Assembly (NCBI GenBank): GCA_030374765.1
Contig: JARGXX010000068.1
Span: forward strand, 2,976,001 to 3,040,000
DNA from: Agarophyton chilense
Taxonomy: Eukaryota; Rhodophyta; Florideophyceae; Gracilariales; Gracilariaceae
Length of the DNA stretch: 64,000 nt
Direction: 5' to 3'
Within the stretch, counting starts at the first letter, position 1. Each line of letters starts with the position of its first letter. Position numbers and translations under genes: made by a program. This document shows, piece by piece, positions 45,885 to 56,227 of this stretch. The notes under the pieces were generated by a model. The model worked only from the letters and a program-made list of their open reading frames with translations. It made no database searches and was not told where the DNA came from.

Positions 45885-46712
45885 ATGGCCCGCAAAGAAC
45901 TGAAACCGTGGCTTTCTTTGGGATTGCCGTTGAGTTTTCTCGTGTTCTACACGGCGTGTAGTGGCGTGTTTCGGCCTGATATTTATCGCTTGGAAACTCC
46001 GATTTACGCAGCTCAAGGAATTGGACAGGACTATGCAAATCTGGGTCTGATCTTTCCCGTGTTTCTCATAAGTTGGTGGTTTTCGTGGAAAGGCTCAATG
46101 CGAGCGCTATTGGTACAAGTAGGTATACTATTATACTTGGTTTATTCATATGCAATGTATGCCATTACTGTTCATTTCAATTCTCTCTTCTTGATGTATA
46201 CCTGGAGCTTTGGGCTTTCTCTTTATTCTATGGTCGGGCTTTTGGTAAGTATAGATACGTCATCTCTTTATTTTGCATTGAGCAGATCACCTTTATATGC
46301 GAAAATTAGGATACCCCTGACAGTTTTGTTGGCATTTATGGCCTGCTTATTTTCTGTTATGTGGCTCGGGGAAATTGTACCGGGCCTTATAAATGGTACA
46401 ATTCCAGAGAGCATAAAGGAAACTGGATTGCCCTCGAATCTCGTGCACGTGTTAGATCTTGGAGTGGTACTGCCATTTTTCTTTCTTACTGCCGTTTTGG
46501 TCCTCAAGAGGCATCGAGCTGGGTTTTTGTTCGCTCCATTGATTTTAAACTTCTCGCTTTGCATGATGGCCGCTTTGACATCTATGATTGTGTTCATGTA
46601 CTTGAAAAGCCATACAGAGAGCATGAAACCCGCTTTACTTTTTCTCAGCTTGTTCTTCGTTAATCTGATATTCGATGTTTTGTACTTGAAGTCCGTTCCA
46701 GCATGTGATTGA
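45885..46712 (+). CDS. Multi-pass membrane protein of bacterial type
   Basis: 275 residues with about eight hydrophobic helices filling nearly the whole length and very short loops. Notable stretches: the opening KPWLSLGLPLSFLVFY, then YANLGLIFPVFLISWWFSWK, LPSNLVHVLDLGVVLPFFFL and VLVLKRHRAGFLFAPLI. The P-x-N-x-V-H-V-L-D-L-x-x-x-L-P followed by a Leu-rich helix and R-x-x-x-G-(F/Y)-L-x-A-P recalls bacterial and archaeal membrane proteins of unknown function. I see no targeting peptide and no known transporter motif. The gene is AT-richer than its neighbours. Acquisition from bacteria is possible but not shown. Confidence 0.65.
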   Translation: MARKELKPWLSLGLPLSFLVFYTACSGVFRPDIYRLETPIYAAQGIGQDYANLGLIFPVFLISWWFSWKGSMRALLVQVGILLYLVYSYAMYAITVHFNSLFLMYTWSFGLSLYSMVGLLVSIDTSSLYFALSRSPLYAKIRIPLTVLLAFMACLFSVMWLGEIVPGLINGTIPESIKETGLPSNLVHVLDLGVVLPFFFLTAVLVLKRHRAGFLFAPLILNFSLCMMAALTSMIVFMYLKSHTESMKPALLFLSLFFVNLIFDVLYLKSVPACD

Positions 46713-48540
46713 TACATACTGATACCTATGATAGCTACCGAAAAGTCATTCTGCAAAAGCCCTGACCCGTGGTAGTGGATGAATCACAGCAACTTGCTAC
46801 AGCATGATCGGCGTGAACAGATGAACATACTGCAAGTGGCTTTGGCGCTTCCGACCAAAAAAGATTCAAGAACGGCAACATGAGTAACAGAAGTGTTGAA
46901 CCCAAACCGTCGTTCCGGCTGTGGTAGTATGCCGTGTCCAGAGTCAGAATGATTTGGAGATCAATAATATTAATATCGTATTGGAGACAATGAATATCAA
47001 TATTATGGCTCGAATTCAGAACGTGTCATAGATTCCCACTCAGCTTTCGTTATGCTGTATGATATAGTCAGAAGATTGCTTGGAGAAGAGAGTAGCGGAG
47101 ACTGGAGAGTTGGAAGTCATTCGGCAAATGCACGACTCCACAACTTATGAAAGTGGGGCTAACACTTGTGATTGAATGCGTAAGAGGCGACATTAAGTTC
47201 AGAGTTCGTTGGAGCAAAAAAGGATTTTGGCTTTTTTTTCGGTATTGTACGAAAACTAGAAGTTAAGTACTGGATAGGGACGCTGTGATCGCAGTTGTGG
47301 TGAGGATGCGACAGTTGCCTGTGCATAGAGTACGCTAGCTAATCGATGTAGTGTATACATTCGAAATAGAAATTGGGTAGAAGAAAACACCAAGGGTATA
47401 GTTAATCATTCGGGTTTCGAAGTAAACCGTTATGTGGTGTGGGTCGAAGACCGGATGCAATATCTGCATTCGAAGGGGGATTTAGCAAAGTTGGTGGGGC
47501 GGGATCCTTCGCTAAATGGAAACTCAAGTACTGTTCGTATACTTTGATGTTCATGGTATCGAGAGTCGTCGTATGGAACGAAAAGCGCCGGTAAATTCTG
47601 TACATACGGATTTATCTTTTTTAAGAAGTCGTGTTCATATTCGGGCTACTATTTATCAGAGTAGAGTAGGAAGAGCTCAGTTGTCATAAAAGTTGTTTAT
47701 TGCCATCGATGATACTCTTCCAAGCAGAACGGGAAAGGTTTCTTTGTTTGGGAGATGAACACATCTTGTGACGGAGTGCTTCTGATAACCCAGACGCTTT
47801 CTTGTTTGCTGAGAATGGTAGCATCTCTTGGGTCTACGTTGTTGAAATAAAATACATATGCCTGTGGCCTTTCACAGTATGAAGGCATTATAGAAAGGTG
47901 GAAGAATACATAAAGATTGGTCTCAGAAGTTTCTGGCTTTGCTCATGACACTCGGTTCTATGAACAAGAACGTTCTGATGCAACCCGATGCGTCTAAGGG
48001 GCGAAGAGATAATTCTAAGACAACTGCTTCACCTCGAAGAGATGAGGACACTCTGTACTGTCGAAATCGGGGGATGAAAGAAAAGTCGTAATGTAGAAAA
48101 CTGTGAAAACGCCGGTCTTTCAAAACTCACCATGCACAAACAACAATGAGCCACGTGTGCAGTGGGGTGAACACGGAACCGCTGCCTGTTTCTTATATTT
48201 CGTGCCCCAGAAGCTTCTGGCACAAAGTGGCTATGAAACATTGTCGTCTTCGTATGACACATACGAGGAACCAATTTCATCGATTGCATAGCAGCCCAAC
48301 CGACAATTGATGAATGGAAACCGTGATTCCGTTAGCACCCTAACCATTTATCCCATCTCAACCCGTTTTCTTTCGGCTCATGACAAGCGCCACAGCAGTA
48401 CAGTATTCATTCCGAAAGCAACAGTGGCCTCTTCTCATTCCCAGTCGTATTTTTCCCTTACGTGACACGGCACACAGCGTCTACCGGGCAAGGCATTTTT
48501 CTTCCAAAACAGGATATCTCTCTCTTCAGCTCGCTTATCA
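46713..48540. other. Intergenic, no gene seen
   Basis: 1.8 kb without a supportable gene, AT-rich in parts. An AT-rich inverted repeat (arms 46965-46977 and 46994-47006, 12 of 13 paired) could form a stem-loop. No transposon sign. Confidence 0.45.
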
Positions 48541-49776
48541 ATGAGAGCCAGCCCATGGATTGCGTTTTTGGGATGCCCTTGCGTACAGTTTCGTCTAGGG
48601 CACCACGGAAGCGTCCCTGCAACACGTCTTTTGAACCATCGAATCTCTCCCATAAGGCGAGCAAGGTTTCATAATTCCAATCCAAGTTCGAAACCGTTGA
48701 TGAAAGCTGAGGAAGATATTCTTGGAGTATCTAAGACGTCATATATTACAAAAGGGATGATACGACCGCGTCATGTGTCTCATTTCTCTATTCCATTCGA
48801 AGATTTCATTATCCGCGCGTGGAAAAGAAATGATAGAATTCCCTGCGCTGAATTAATTGCCTCTGTTCTATCGGAGTTTGGCTTGGAGTGGGATCCAGTA
48901 GTTGCCGACCGAGATGTCGTCGAAGTAGAAAATGCCTATTCGAATGGAGAATTTTGGGTTGTAGAAGATACTAAGACGGCAAATATTGTAGGCACTGGTG
49001 CGTTTTATGAAGTGTCACATCGGGGAAAAGGTGCTGTCGAAATCCGGAAGTTGTACTTGCACAAAATTGTGCGTGGCCGGGGGCTTGGGTCTTTTATGCT
49101 AAACGCTCTTGAACAACGCGCTGTACAGCTTGGCTACACCCACGCCGTTGTCGAAACTGTGTCATCAATGAGAGAAGCAAATGCGCTGTATACTTCTCGA
49201 GGATATAAAGCATCAACTGGCATCGAAGTACAAAGGTGCGACACAATTCTGGAGAAGCCATTGAATCTAGCGCGGCCTGCAGACGCACGCGATGCGCTTG
49301 AAGTGATTGATATGACCCGAGGATGGACTGCAGCGTTTGCATCAAAAGAAAAGGTGAACCGTAGTCGGCTTCTGTTTCGTGCTGTTGCAGTTCTTGTTGA
49401 GACAGGAAACAAAATTTTGGTACACAGACGCTCTTACAAAAAGTCTTTCTTCCCAGGAAAGATGGCAACTGTGATCACGGGCTGCATCGATTGGAAAGAA
49501 GATCCCCTTACCGCCGCGAAACGAGAAGTCCAAGAAGAGGTAGGACTTTCAAACCTACAATTCTCAGCTCCATTTTCGCCATTCATTCCTGACGGAGAAG
49601 GAACAGGGCTCAGAATTCAGTTCCATCCTTTTATAGCTACTGGGAATTTTTCCGAAGAGCACATGGTTTGTGACCCAAGAGAAGTTGATTCCGTTCAGCT
49701 CATGACTCGTGAACAAATAATAGCTGATGGAATCGGGGGAACTATATGGCAAGAATTCCGAAGCCATGGGCTTTAG
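48541..49776 (+). CDS. GNAT acetyltransferase fused to Nudix hydrolase
   Basis: 411 residues in one open frame. Residues 1-50 are basic with Arg, His and Ser (PATRLLNHRISPIRRARFHN), possibly a mitochondrial or plastid presequence. A GNAT domain spans about 65-240: VEIRKLYLHKIVRGRGLGSF carries the acetyl-CoA loop R-G-R-G-L-G, followed by EANALYTSRGYK, the usual fourth motif. A Nudix domain spans about 265-405; its box is complete, G-C-I-D-W-K-E-D-P-L-T-A-A-K-R-E-V-Q-E-E then V-G-L, matching G-x5-E-x7-R-E-U-x-E-E-x-G-U. The Nudix half, with ILVHRRSYKKSFFPGKMATV, resembles IPP-isomerase-like Nudix enzymes. Acetyl transfer plus hydrolysis of a nucleoside-diphosphate-linked substrate is suggested; substrates unknown. 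Confidence 0.85.
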   Translation: MRASPWIAFLGCPCVQFRLGHHGSVPATRLLNHRISPIRRARFHNSNPSSKPLMKAEEDILGVSKTSYITKGMIRPRHVSHFSIPFEDFIIRAWKRNDRIPCAELIASVLSEFGLEWDPVVADRDVVEVENAYSNGEFWVVEDTKTANIVGTGAFYEVSHRGKGAVEIRKLYLHKIVRGRGLGSFMLNALEQRAVQLGYTHAVVETVSSMREANALYTSRGYKASTGIEVQRCDTILEKPLNLARPADARDALEVIDMTRGWTAAFASKEKVNRSRLLFRAVAVLVETGNKILVHRRSYKKSFFPGKMATVITGCIDWKEDPLTAAKREVQEEVGLSNLQFSAPFSPFIPDGEGTGLRIQFHPFIATGNFSEEHMVCDPREVDSVQLMTREQIIADGIGGTIWQEFRSHGL

Positions 49777-50157
49777 GACATCCACACGTAGTTCTCCTTG
49801 CCAGAAGAAACAACACTCAAGACTTACATTCATCGTCGGATTAAGATGTGGGTTTCGTTTTCCTAATCTTGATACGTTTCGAACACTTGCATATTGGAGC
49901 ATATGCTTCCTACCATGCTGTCCAAGTATGTACCAAGGAGGCATATGCGACCAGTGAACGACATCCATTGTAATATTAACAATCTCCACAAATGAAAGAA
50001 CTGTTTTACTAAAGATATGGTTAGAGAAAGACACTAGTTTTGATGTTCCAATAGGTGCAGAGGGTTGGCTCTGTGACGGATATCGCTGCATGCGAAGCAA
50101 TAGATGTGGTATAATTTGAGCGAACCATTTTGCACTGAATTCGGTTTAACTGGCTTT
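49777..50157. other. Intergenic
   Basis: 381 bases between the converging ends of the fusion gene and the linker gene. Nothing recognised. Confidence 0.45.
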
Positions 50158-51210
50158 TCAAATGGCAGTGCTCAGTTCAACAATCTTCGCTTGTAAGGCT
50201 GCGATTTGCGTTTCAGCATCAGCAATCTCCCTCTTAACAAAGCTCGTAACCATGAGATCTTCCGAAGAATCGCGTTTAACCGTATCAGCTTCTTCTGGAG
50301 TCAGATACATATAATTCCCGGGCGTGATTTCAACACGGCGGCGTTGAGGGGCAGCATTCTCATTGACGACTTCTGACGAACCCTGGCGGGGATTGTCAAT
50401 ATCTGGACGAGTAGGAATTGCTTTCTTCACTGACACAAACGCAGGATGGCTGTTTAATGCAATAACCGATGCCAGTTTGGACGAATATCCAGCACCATCG
50501 AGAGATAATACGAAATTTGGATTCGCAATCCCCTGTAGAGCAGCGCGGCGAACCAATGATTTATCACTTGTTCCAGGAGCACATTGTAGAGCACACATTC
50601 TGTTGAATTCATCGGCTGTTCTATAAGTGCCTTTGAATCTCATCTGAGGAATTAAGTCATCGCCGAATGCTGCCTCATATTCATTGGAATCAATATAGGA
50701 GTTAATTTCAGCCTCGTAACCTTCGCTGGCTATTCTTTGCACATGCTCGGAAATCTCAGCTTGAGAATTGGGGCCGCGACCAAGAAGGTGTTTGAAGTTG
50801 AGTTCTACAGCCCTGTAAGGTCCACAACATTCAAAGAAACGTCTACGATAAGTGGATGTCAACGCTACGGCACGCACGAACTCGCGAAGAGAAATTCGAT
50901 CAGCTCGATACATGGACTCGGCAACATAGGCCTCCTCGCGCTCAGACTCCATCACATACGCGTTACCAAACACTTGTTTCCAAACTGTGTAGCAAGTCAC
51001 ATCCTTGTCTTCAACACATGCATTGGAAATAACTGGAGTGTACCTCAAAATGTCGAGCGTAATCCCTGGGCTTGTACTCATTCGAGGAACTATATTAGAG
51101 TGTTTGAAACGGTGGGGGGTGGTAATGGCTGGGGTAAGGCAGACATTTCGCAAGCTCCCATGATTCTTGGTGTTGGGGGTAAAGGGCGAATGCGGTACGA
51201 AAGCGCCCAT
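50158..51210 (-). CDS. Phycobilisome linker polypeptide, nuclear-encoded
   Basis: 350 residues. Residues 1-45 form a transit peptide (MGAFVPHSPFTPNTKNHGSL start). The PBS linker domain (about 60-205) is textbook: KQVFGNAYVMESEREEAYVA, ISLREFVRAVALTSTYRRRF, VELNFKHLLGRGPNSQAEIS and INSYIDSNEYEAAFGDD. It joins phycobiliprotein hexamers in rods or at the rod-core junction on the stromal face of thylakoids. After the domain comes a 140-residue tail ending in a predicted coiled coil (IADAETQIAALQAKIVELST); no CpcD-like C-terminal domain is seen. Long tails are known for red algal linkers. The exact linker class is not resolved. Confidence 0.92.
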   Translation of the reverse strand: MGAFVPHSPFTPNTKNHGSLRNVCLTPAITTPHRFKHSNIVPRMSTSPGITLDILRYTPVISNACVEDKDVTCYTVWKQVFGNAYVMESEREEAYVAESMYRADRISLREFVRAVALTSTYRRRFFECCGPYRAVELNFKHLLGRGPNSQAEISEHVQRIASEGYEAEINSYIDSNEYEAAFGDDLIPQMRFKGTYRTADEFNRMCALQCAPGTSDKSLVRRAALQGIANPNFVLSLDGAGYSSKLASVIALNSHPAFVSVKKAIPTRPDIDNPRQGSSEVVNENAAPQRRRVEITPGNYMYLTPEEADTVKRDSSEDLMVTSFVKREIADAETQIAALQAKIVELSTAI

Positions 51211-52099
51211 TTTGGAGATTCGATTAGAGAAAGGAACCGAGTCTATGGTGTTCCTAAGACAGCTTCACTCTTGTAAATGCGTCGGCAGGGCATGAGGAGA
51301 GGTCGATGAGATACGGATGGCCACAACTAATAATTACGACGCGCAGGAGGGTCTCCGATTCAGGAAGGCCTTGTGTAGGGTTTTGTACGTTTTCAGGTAA
51401 GAGCCAATCCAAGAGGAACTGAATAGCTCCAGCATCCTGCAGGGAGATCTAAACGAGATCAGAGTCAGAATCTGAACCAAATCACGTTTAAACTTCAAGC
51501 CTTGAAGTATGAATATCCGATTTTTCCCCGTTATCTGCCCTCAAAGAGCACGGATATCAGACCGGTCCAATAAAAATAGCCTGAGTTATATGAACGCTGA
51601 TTGGCCACTTAATACCAACCTCATAGAGCGAAATGAACATGTGGCTTTTGGTAGGTTAATCCAAACTTTTCAGGGATTTTCGATGTTCCATTAGTTTCAC
51701 AGGTTTCGCACCGTGAAGTGGTGTACACGACTAACACGTACAACTGTGGCTTTGCATTTTGGATTTGGACACCGTGAGCTGAAGAATTAAAGGGTAGCAA
51801 AATAGCTAACCTTGATACACTTAGTACATACATTTGTAGCCCTCCTGCTTCCTCCAGTACTCTTTAACCCCAAAATGTTGCTTCCTGGGCAGCAATGTTA
51901 GGCTTGTAGAGCGATTCTCGGTCCTGGTCTGTCTTTGACTTGGTGTGGAACAAGAGCCAACGAGCTGTCCGACGATACAGTCTCTGGTATTGGAGTATTT
52001 TGCTCGTATATCGGCCATAGACTTTGGTTTTTTGGCTCCTTCTAAGTAGGGAGTGGCATATTCTTGATTCGTTTGTGAAGGTTTTTTTGGAGCGGCGTC
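51211..52099. promoter_or_regulatory. Divergent upstream region, linker / YJU2
   Basis: 889 bases between two divergent starts. Frames seen are short and random in appearance. Confidence 0.4.
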
Positions 52100-52930
52100 A
52101 TGGGTGAGAGAAAGGTGCAAGCTAAGTACTATCCACCGGATTTTGATCCTGCCCAACTCCCTCGAATTAAGAAGAAAAAGCAGACCGAAAATGCCGTTCG
52201 TTTCATGCTTCCGATGTCAGTAAGGTGCGAATCATGTGGCGAGTTCATGGGAACAGGTCTGAAGTTTAACGCGAAAAAATCCGACAGTGGGGAAAACTAT
52301 CTTGGAATCAGAATATTTCGCTTCTCTATGAAATGCAAGTCTTGTCCTACAACCTTCACTATAAAAACAGATCCGAAGAACAGTGACTATATATGTGAAT
52401 CTGGCGTTCGCCGAAACTACGAGCCCTGGAAAGAGGAAAAACGGTTATTAAAGGAAGGAAAAGAGGAACGAGAAAGGCAAGATCAGGATGCCATGCAAGC
52501 TCTGGAAAACAAAACCATAGACTCTAAAAAGGAATTAGAGGATCTGGATGTACTAAACGAACTGAAAACTGCAAGTGCTCAGAGAGCGTCGATATCGATT
52601 GACGATATCCTTGCTAGAAGCAGAGTCCAGCAGCGCAATTTGGAGGACGAAGTTGAGGCACAGCTGAGAGAACAGGCTCGTATTCTTTTTAAAAACAAGC
52701 AGTTGGCGGCTCAATTCAAATCAATATTGCCCAAGGCCACTACTTCCGACGTCTTTGGGTTCGGAGAGAACGAAAATCCTAGCGCTAGTTTCGGAAGCAG
52801 TGATAAAGTTGTGTTGAAGGTAAGGAGGAAAATTAAGAAGTCCCGGTCAATTCCGATTAAGCGTAACATTGGACCAATCCAGCCGCTGGTAGGCCTGGCT
52901 GAATATTCGAGTTCTAGCGGATCTGATTAG
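52100..52930 (+). CDS. YJU2: Splicing factor YJU2 (CWC16/CCDC94 family)
   Basis: 276 residues. The N-terminal 115 residues are strongly conserved: MGERKVQAKYYPPDFDPAQL, VRFMLPMSVRCESCGEFMGT, KFNAKKSDSGENYLGIRIFR, then KTDPKNSDYICESGVRRNYE. The four Cys (C-x2-C and C-x2-C) form a zinc site. MGERK-x-x-x-K-Y-Y-P-P-D-F-D-P identifies YJU2 rather than the sister CCDC130/SAF4. YJU2 joins the spliceosome before the first catalytic step and promotes branching. Residues 115-200 are charged helix; the C-terminus is Ser-rich. Its presence fits the short introns found in several genes here. Confidence 0.95.
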   Translation: MGERKVQAKYYPPDFDPAQLPRIKKKKQTENAVRFMLPMSVRCESCGEFMGTGLKFNAKKSDSGENYLGIRIFRFSMKCKSCPTTFTIKTDPKNSDYICESGVRRNYEPWKEEKRLLKEGKEERERQDQDAMQALENKTIDSKKELEDLDVLNELKTASAQRASISIDDILARSRVQQRNLEDEVEAQLREQARILFKNKQLAAQFKSILPKATTSDVFGFGENENPSASFGSSDKVVLKVRRKIKKSRSIPIKRNIGPIQPLVGLAEYSSSSGSD

Positions 52931-53383
52931 AATGAAGCATTCGAACTAACGTTGATTTAAATTAAAAGCATTGACAAGCAATAGCAGCCATCGGGCCGAA
53001 GCATCACTTTTATTTTAGTCCCATCAGATTTTCGTATTGACAGCTATCGATGTTCCTCCCCCAAACCCCTATTCAACGAGACGGCATACATGCGGGCTCG
53101 ACCGAGTTATGACTACTACAAACTTCGTTCCGAAATAGAGGAGCTAAAATACGTACGCCTAATAGTCGAGTCATATGAGACACGGAGGAAGCCTAGAACA
53201 CTTGGACTGTCTTGACTACTCATCTCCAAAAACCCAAAAGGAAGCGTCGAATGCAACTTATATGCTTGCAGCAAATCACTTATGTTTATAAGGGTAAGTC
53301 ATATACCGAGCAAACCTCCGCAAGAACCAATTCAAACGACAAGGAGTCCCATTACCAATTAAAAGACGGAAAAACACGTTTGA
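52931..53383. other. Intergenic
   Basis: 453 bases between the converging ends of YJU2 and beta-tubulin. Nothing recognised. Confidence 0.45.
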
Positions 53384-54754
53384 TCACTCCACTGGCTCGT
53401 CTTCAGGTATTTCTTCGTCTTCATAGCCCTCCTCAATGTAAGAATCTTCGGGATATTCTCCTACTCGTGCATCTTGGTATTGGATGTATTCTTGAATCAG
53501 GTCTTGCATATTTGACTCAGCTTCAGTGAACTCCATTTCGTCCATACCCTCACCAGTGTACCAATGCAAGAAAGCCTTACGCTTGAACATAAGGGAAAAC
53601 TGATCACCCACTCTTCTGAACATGTCTTGGATCGCAGTGGAGTTACCAATGAAAGTGGAAGTGATCTTTTGGCCTGGCGGAGGAACATTGCACACACTAG
53701 TTTTGGTATTGTTTGGAATCCAATCGACGAACTGAGAGGAGTTCTTGTTTTGTACTTTCCTCATCTCATCCTCGACTTCTTCTGTCGACACCTTTCCTCT
53801 GAAATATGCGGCAGCTGTAAGATAGCGGCCTTCATGAGGTTTACAATCTGCCATCATGTTTCTTGAATCAAACATTTGGAAAGTGAGCTCTGGGACTGTG
53901 TGAGATTTATACATTTCGGTACCAGTTCCGGAGAGGGGTGCGTACCCAACAACGAAGAAATGTAGTCGAGGGAATGGGATCAAATTAACTGCAAGCTTGC
54001 GTAGATCAGCGTTAAGCTGACCAGGGAAGCGAAGCGAGCAAGTCACACCAGACATGACACTAGAAACAAGTTTGTTAAGGACACCATAATCATTTGCAGG
54101 AGCCTTAAGAGTGTTTGTGCATATGTTGTACAAGGCCTCATTGTCAATAGAGAAGACTGCATCAGCATTTTCAATCAATTGATGAATGGAAAGAGTGCAA
54201 TTGTATGGTTCGACAACAGTGTCCGACACTTTAGGGGATGGCATGACTGAATAAGTGACAAGCATGCGATCCGGATACTCCTCACGAATCTTAGACACAA
54301 GTAAGGTACCAAGTCCGGAACCAGTACCACCACCAAGAGAATGAGAAACTTGGAAGCCTTGCAGCACATCACACGCCTCAGTTTCATTGTGAACGCGGTC
54401 AAGAACCTGTTCAATAAGCTCTGCACCTTCTGTGTAATGCCCTTTAGCCCAGTTGTTTCCAGCGCCTGATTGACCACAAACGAAATTCTCTGGATTGAAT
54501 AGTTCACCCATAGGACCGGCCTTGATGTTCGAAAGCACTCCCGTTTCAAGGTCAAGCATAACTGCTCGGGGTACAAAGCGACCTTCGGAACCCTCACGGT
54601 AGTACACACCGATTCGCTCCTTCTTGAAATCGTCTTGACCGTTGTAGGTACCCTTGCGGTCGACGCCATGTTCGTCGGAGATGGTCTCCCAAAAAGCAGT
54701 ACCCATCTGATTGCCGCACTGGCCAGCTTGTAGACAAACGATTCCGCGAGACAT
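53384..54754 (-). CDS. Beta-tubulin
   Basis: 456 residues from the ATG at 54754; the frame stays open upstream to 55168 but that is leader sequence. Beta-tubulin hallmarks: [16 protein letters not shown], the GTP loop [54 protein letters not shown] and an acidic C-terminal tail rich in Glu and Tyr. It polymerises with alpha-tubulin into microtubules. The N-terminus is MSRGIVCLQ in place of the near-universal MREIVHIQ, so the MREI signal for co-translational autoregulation is absent. Red algal tubulins are known to be divergent. Confidence 0.97.
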   Translation of the reverse strand: MSRGIVCLQAGQCGNQMGTAFWETISDEHGVDRKGTYNGQDDFKKERIGVYYREGSEGRFVPRAVMLDLETGVLSNIKAGPMGELFNPENFVCGQSGAGNNWAKGHYTEGAELIEQVLDRVHNETEACDVLQGFQVSHSLGGGTGSGLGTLLVSKIREEYPDRMLVTYSVMPSPKVSDTVVEPYNCTLSIHQLIENADAVFSIDNEALYNICTNTLKAPANDYGVLNKLVSSVMSGVTCSLRFPGQLNADLRKLAVNLIPFPRLHFFVVGYAPLSGTGTEMYKSHTVPELTFQMFDSRNMMADCKPHEGRYLTAAAYFRGKVSTEEVEDEMRKVQNKNSSQFVDWIPNNTKTSVCNVPPPGQKITSTFIGNSTAIQDMFRRVGDQFSLMFKRKAFLHWYTGEGMDEMEFTEAESNMQDLIQEYIQYQDARVGEYPEDSYIEEGYEDEEIPEDEPVE

Positions 54755-56227
54755 TTTGCGAGGGATTGTAAGAACAGGTTTTGTGAGAGGGAGGTGGGTT
54801 TCCCTTGAAGATGACGGCGGAAAAGAAGGAAAACGAGAGGTAAAGGTTGGGGAAGGAAGGAACACAAAAGGAAGTGATTTCGCGAGGAAAGAGCGAGGCA
54901 GGCACGAAAGGCAAGCTGGCACAGCTGAAAGATTTGAACTGGAGCGCAACAGCATACAAGAGCGCCGCTGGGAAAAGCGCATAAATCCAAAAAGTGGGTT
55001 TTTGACTGCAGCACGAAGGGGGCTCAGTCGTCGGTGAACACAGCGCTCTGTTTGGCGCGCATTCGTGGTGCACAAATGGCGCAGGCGCGCTAACGGGCGG
55101 ATAAACGCGCTGTGGGCGCTTGAGCAGTTGAGTTTGAACCAAATTTTCGAAATATTGAATTCGTCCAACCCTGCAAAGCTTTCACTGGGCGCTGTGCATT
55201 AGGGCTACTGTACATCCTGTTTTACCCGCGCTTTTCCAAAAGGCACCAATCAAAGTGCTTAGTGATGCATTACAGATCTACAGCTCACGACCACCCCTTT
55301 TGTAAGCCGAGAAGCCTCACCCTTCCCGCCAGATTAGACGTCTTTGAACACCGTCGCCGGCACAATGGAGCTGTCATAACAATTGGTTTACGTGCCCACA
55401 TTGCCATCAATCTGTGTTGGTAGTAGTGATGATTCCGCCATTACTCGAGTGGAAATCGTCGGTCTGACCTTGGTAGAGGCGAATGAAGGGGGAGGATGAA
55501 CATGGAGGCTGGAGGATAAACACTTGGTCGGAACAAGAGCTGTAAGCCTTTGTCCAAAACCAGAAGTAAAATATTTCTTTGAAAAATGGTCGAAGTTTTG
55601 TCATTTTCGCATCGTTTTTGTTTGAAGAGGAAGCGAGAACGCGATCAAAGTAATCTCTACATTGCAGTACGCTGATTCGCTGTTTGATGCTACACGTGTT
55701 TGATTCTATGGTTTGGCAACTTCGGATTGGTTGGCTGGCAGTGGTCTCCTTACGCAGGGCGGGAACCGCAAGTACCATCAATTTTGTGACCACCAGCAAC
55801 AACAAAAAACGCATTTTGTGATATGACATGGTGCTGTGTAATTGGATCTGAAATAGCGGCGTCGAACACCCTGCCCGCCACTACGAGATGGTTACCATGC
55901 CCTCCTATCTGCGCGACAAAGCAACAACATACAGTCCCTCTAACCTGCCTTTAACTGGTTATTAGACAGCCGCCAAAACGAGAAATAGACGTTGCCGACG
56001 GTGGGCAAACGTGATACACACACTGCGCCATCTTTCCTTTCTATTGCCGCCTCCTGCTAGCCTTATTTTTACGCCTCGCTATTGCTCCGCCTAAATACAC
56101 CCGCACTCATTGCGATACCGCCAAACTGAGCGTGTATATTCACTCCGTTCCTCTCCCGTATCTCGTCCGAATCCGGATTCTGTGCTGTTTTTTTTGACAT
56201 AATCCGATTTGAGAGCCTATTGTCGCA
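54755..56227. other. Beta-tubulin upstream region and intergenic
   Basis: 1.5 kb between divergent starts. The tubulin side is GC-rich and holds open frames I take as leader or chance. One minus-strand frame (55407-55829) is listed separately as a possible small secreted protein. Confidence 0.45.
55407..55829 (-). CDS. Possible small secreted Cys-containing protein
   Basis: 140 residues (or 135 from a second Met). The N-terminus, MRFLLLLVVTKLMVLAVPAL after a five-residue lead, is a good signal-peptide pattern with a cleavage site near VPA-LRK. Five Cys follow in the remaining 110 residues. No family is recognised, and a hydrophobic start can occur by chance, so this is a weak call. Confidence 0.3.
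   Translation of the reverse strand: MSYHKMRFLLLLVVTKLMVLAVPALRKETTASQPIRSCQTIESNTCSIKQRISVLQCRDYFDRVLASSSNKNDAKMTKLRPFFKEIFYFWFWTKAYSSCSDQVFILQPPCSSSPFIRLYQGQTDDFHSSNGGIITTTNTD

Noticed and set aside
46965-47006. AT-rich stem-loop considered as an origin or terminator
   Set aside because: AT-rich inverted repeats of this size arise readily by chance in AT-rich spacer, and nothing nearby supports a function.
54755-55168. N-terminal extension of beta-tubulin
   Set aside because: Open upstream frame of leader sequence; beta-tubulin begins at the family's conserved Met region at 54754.
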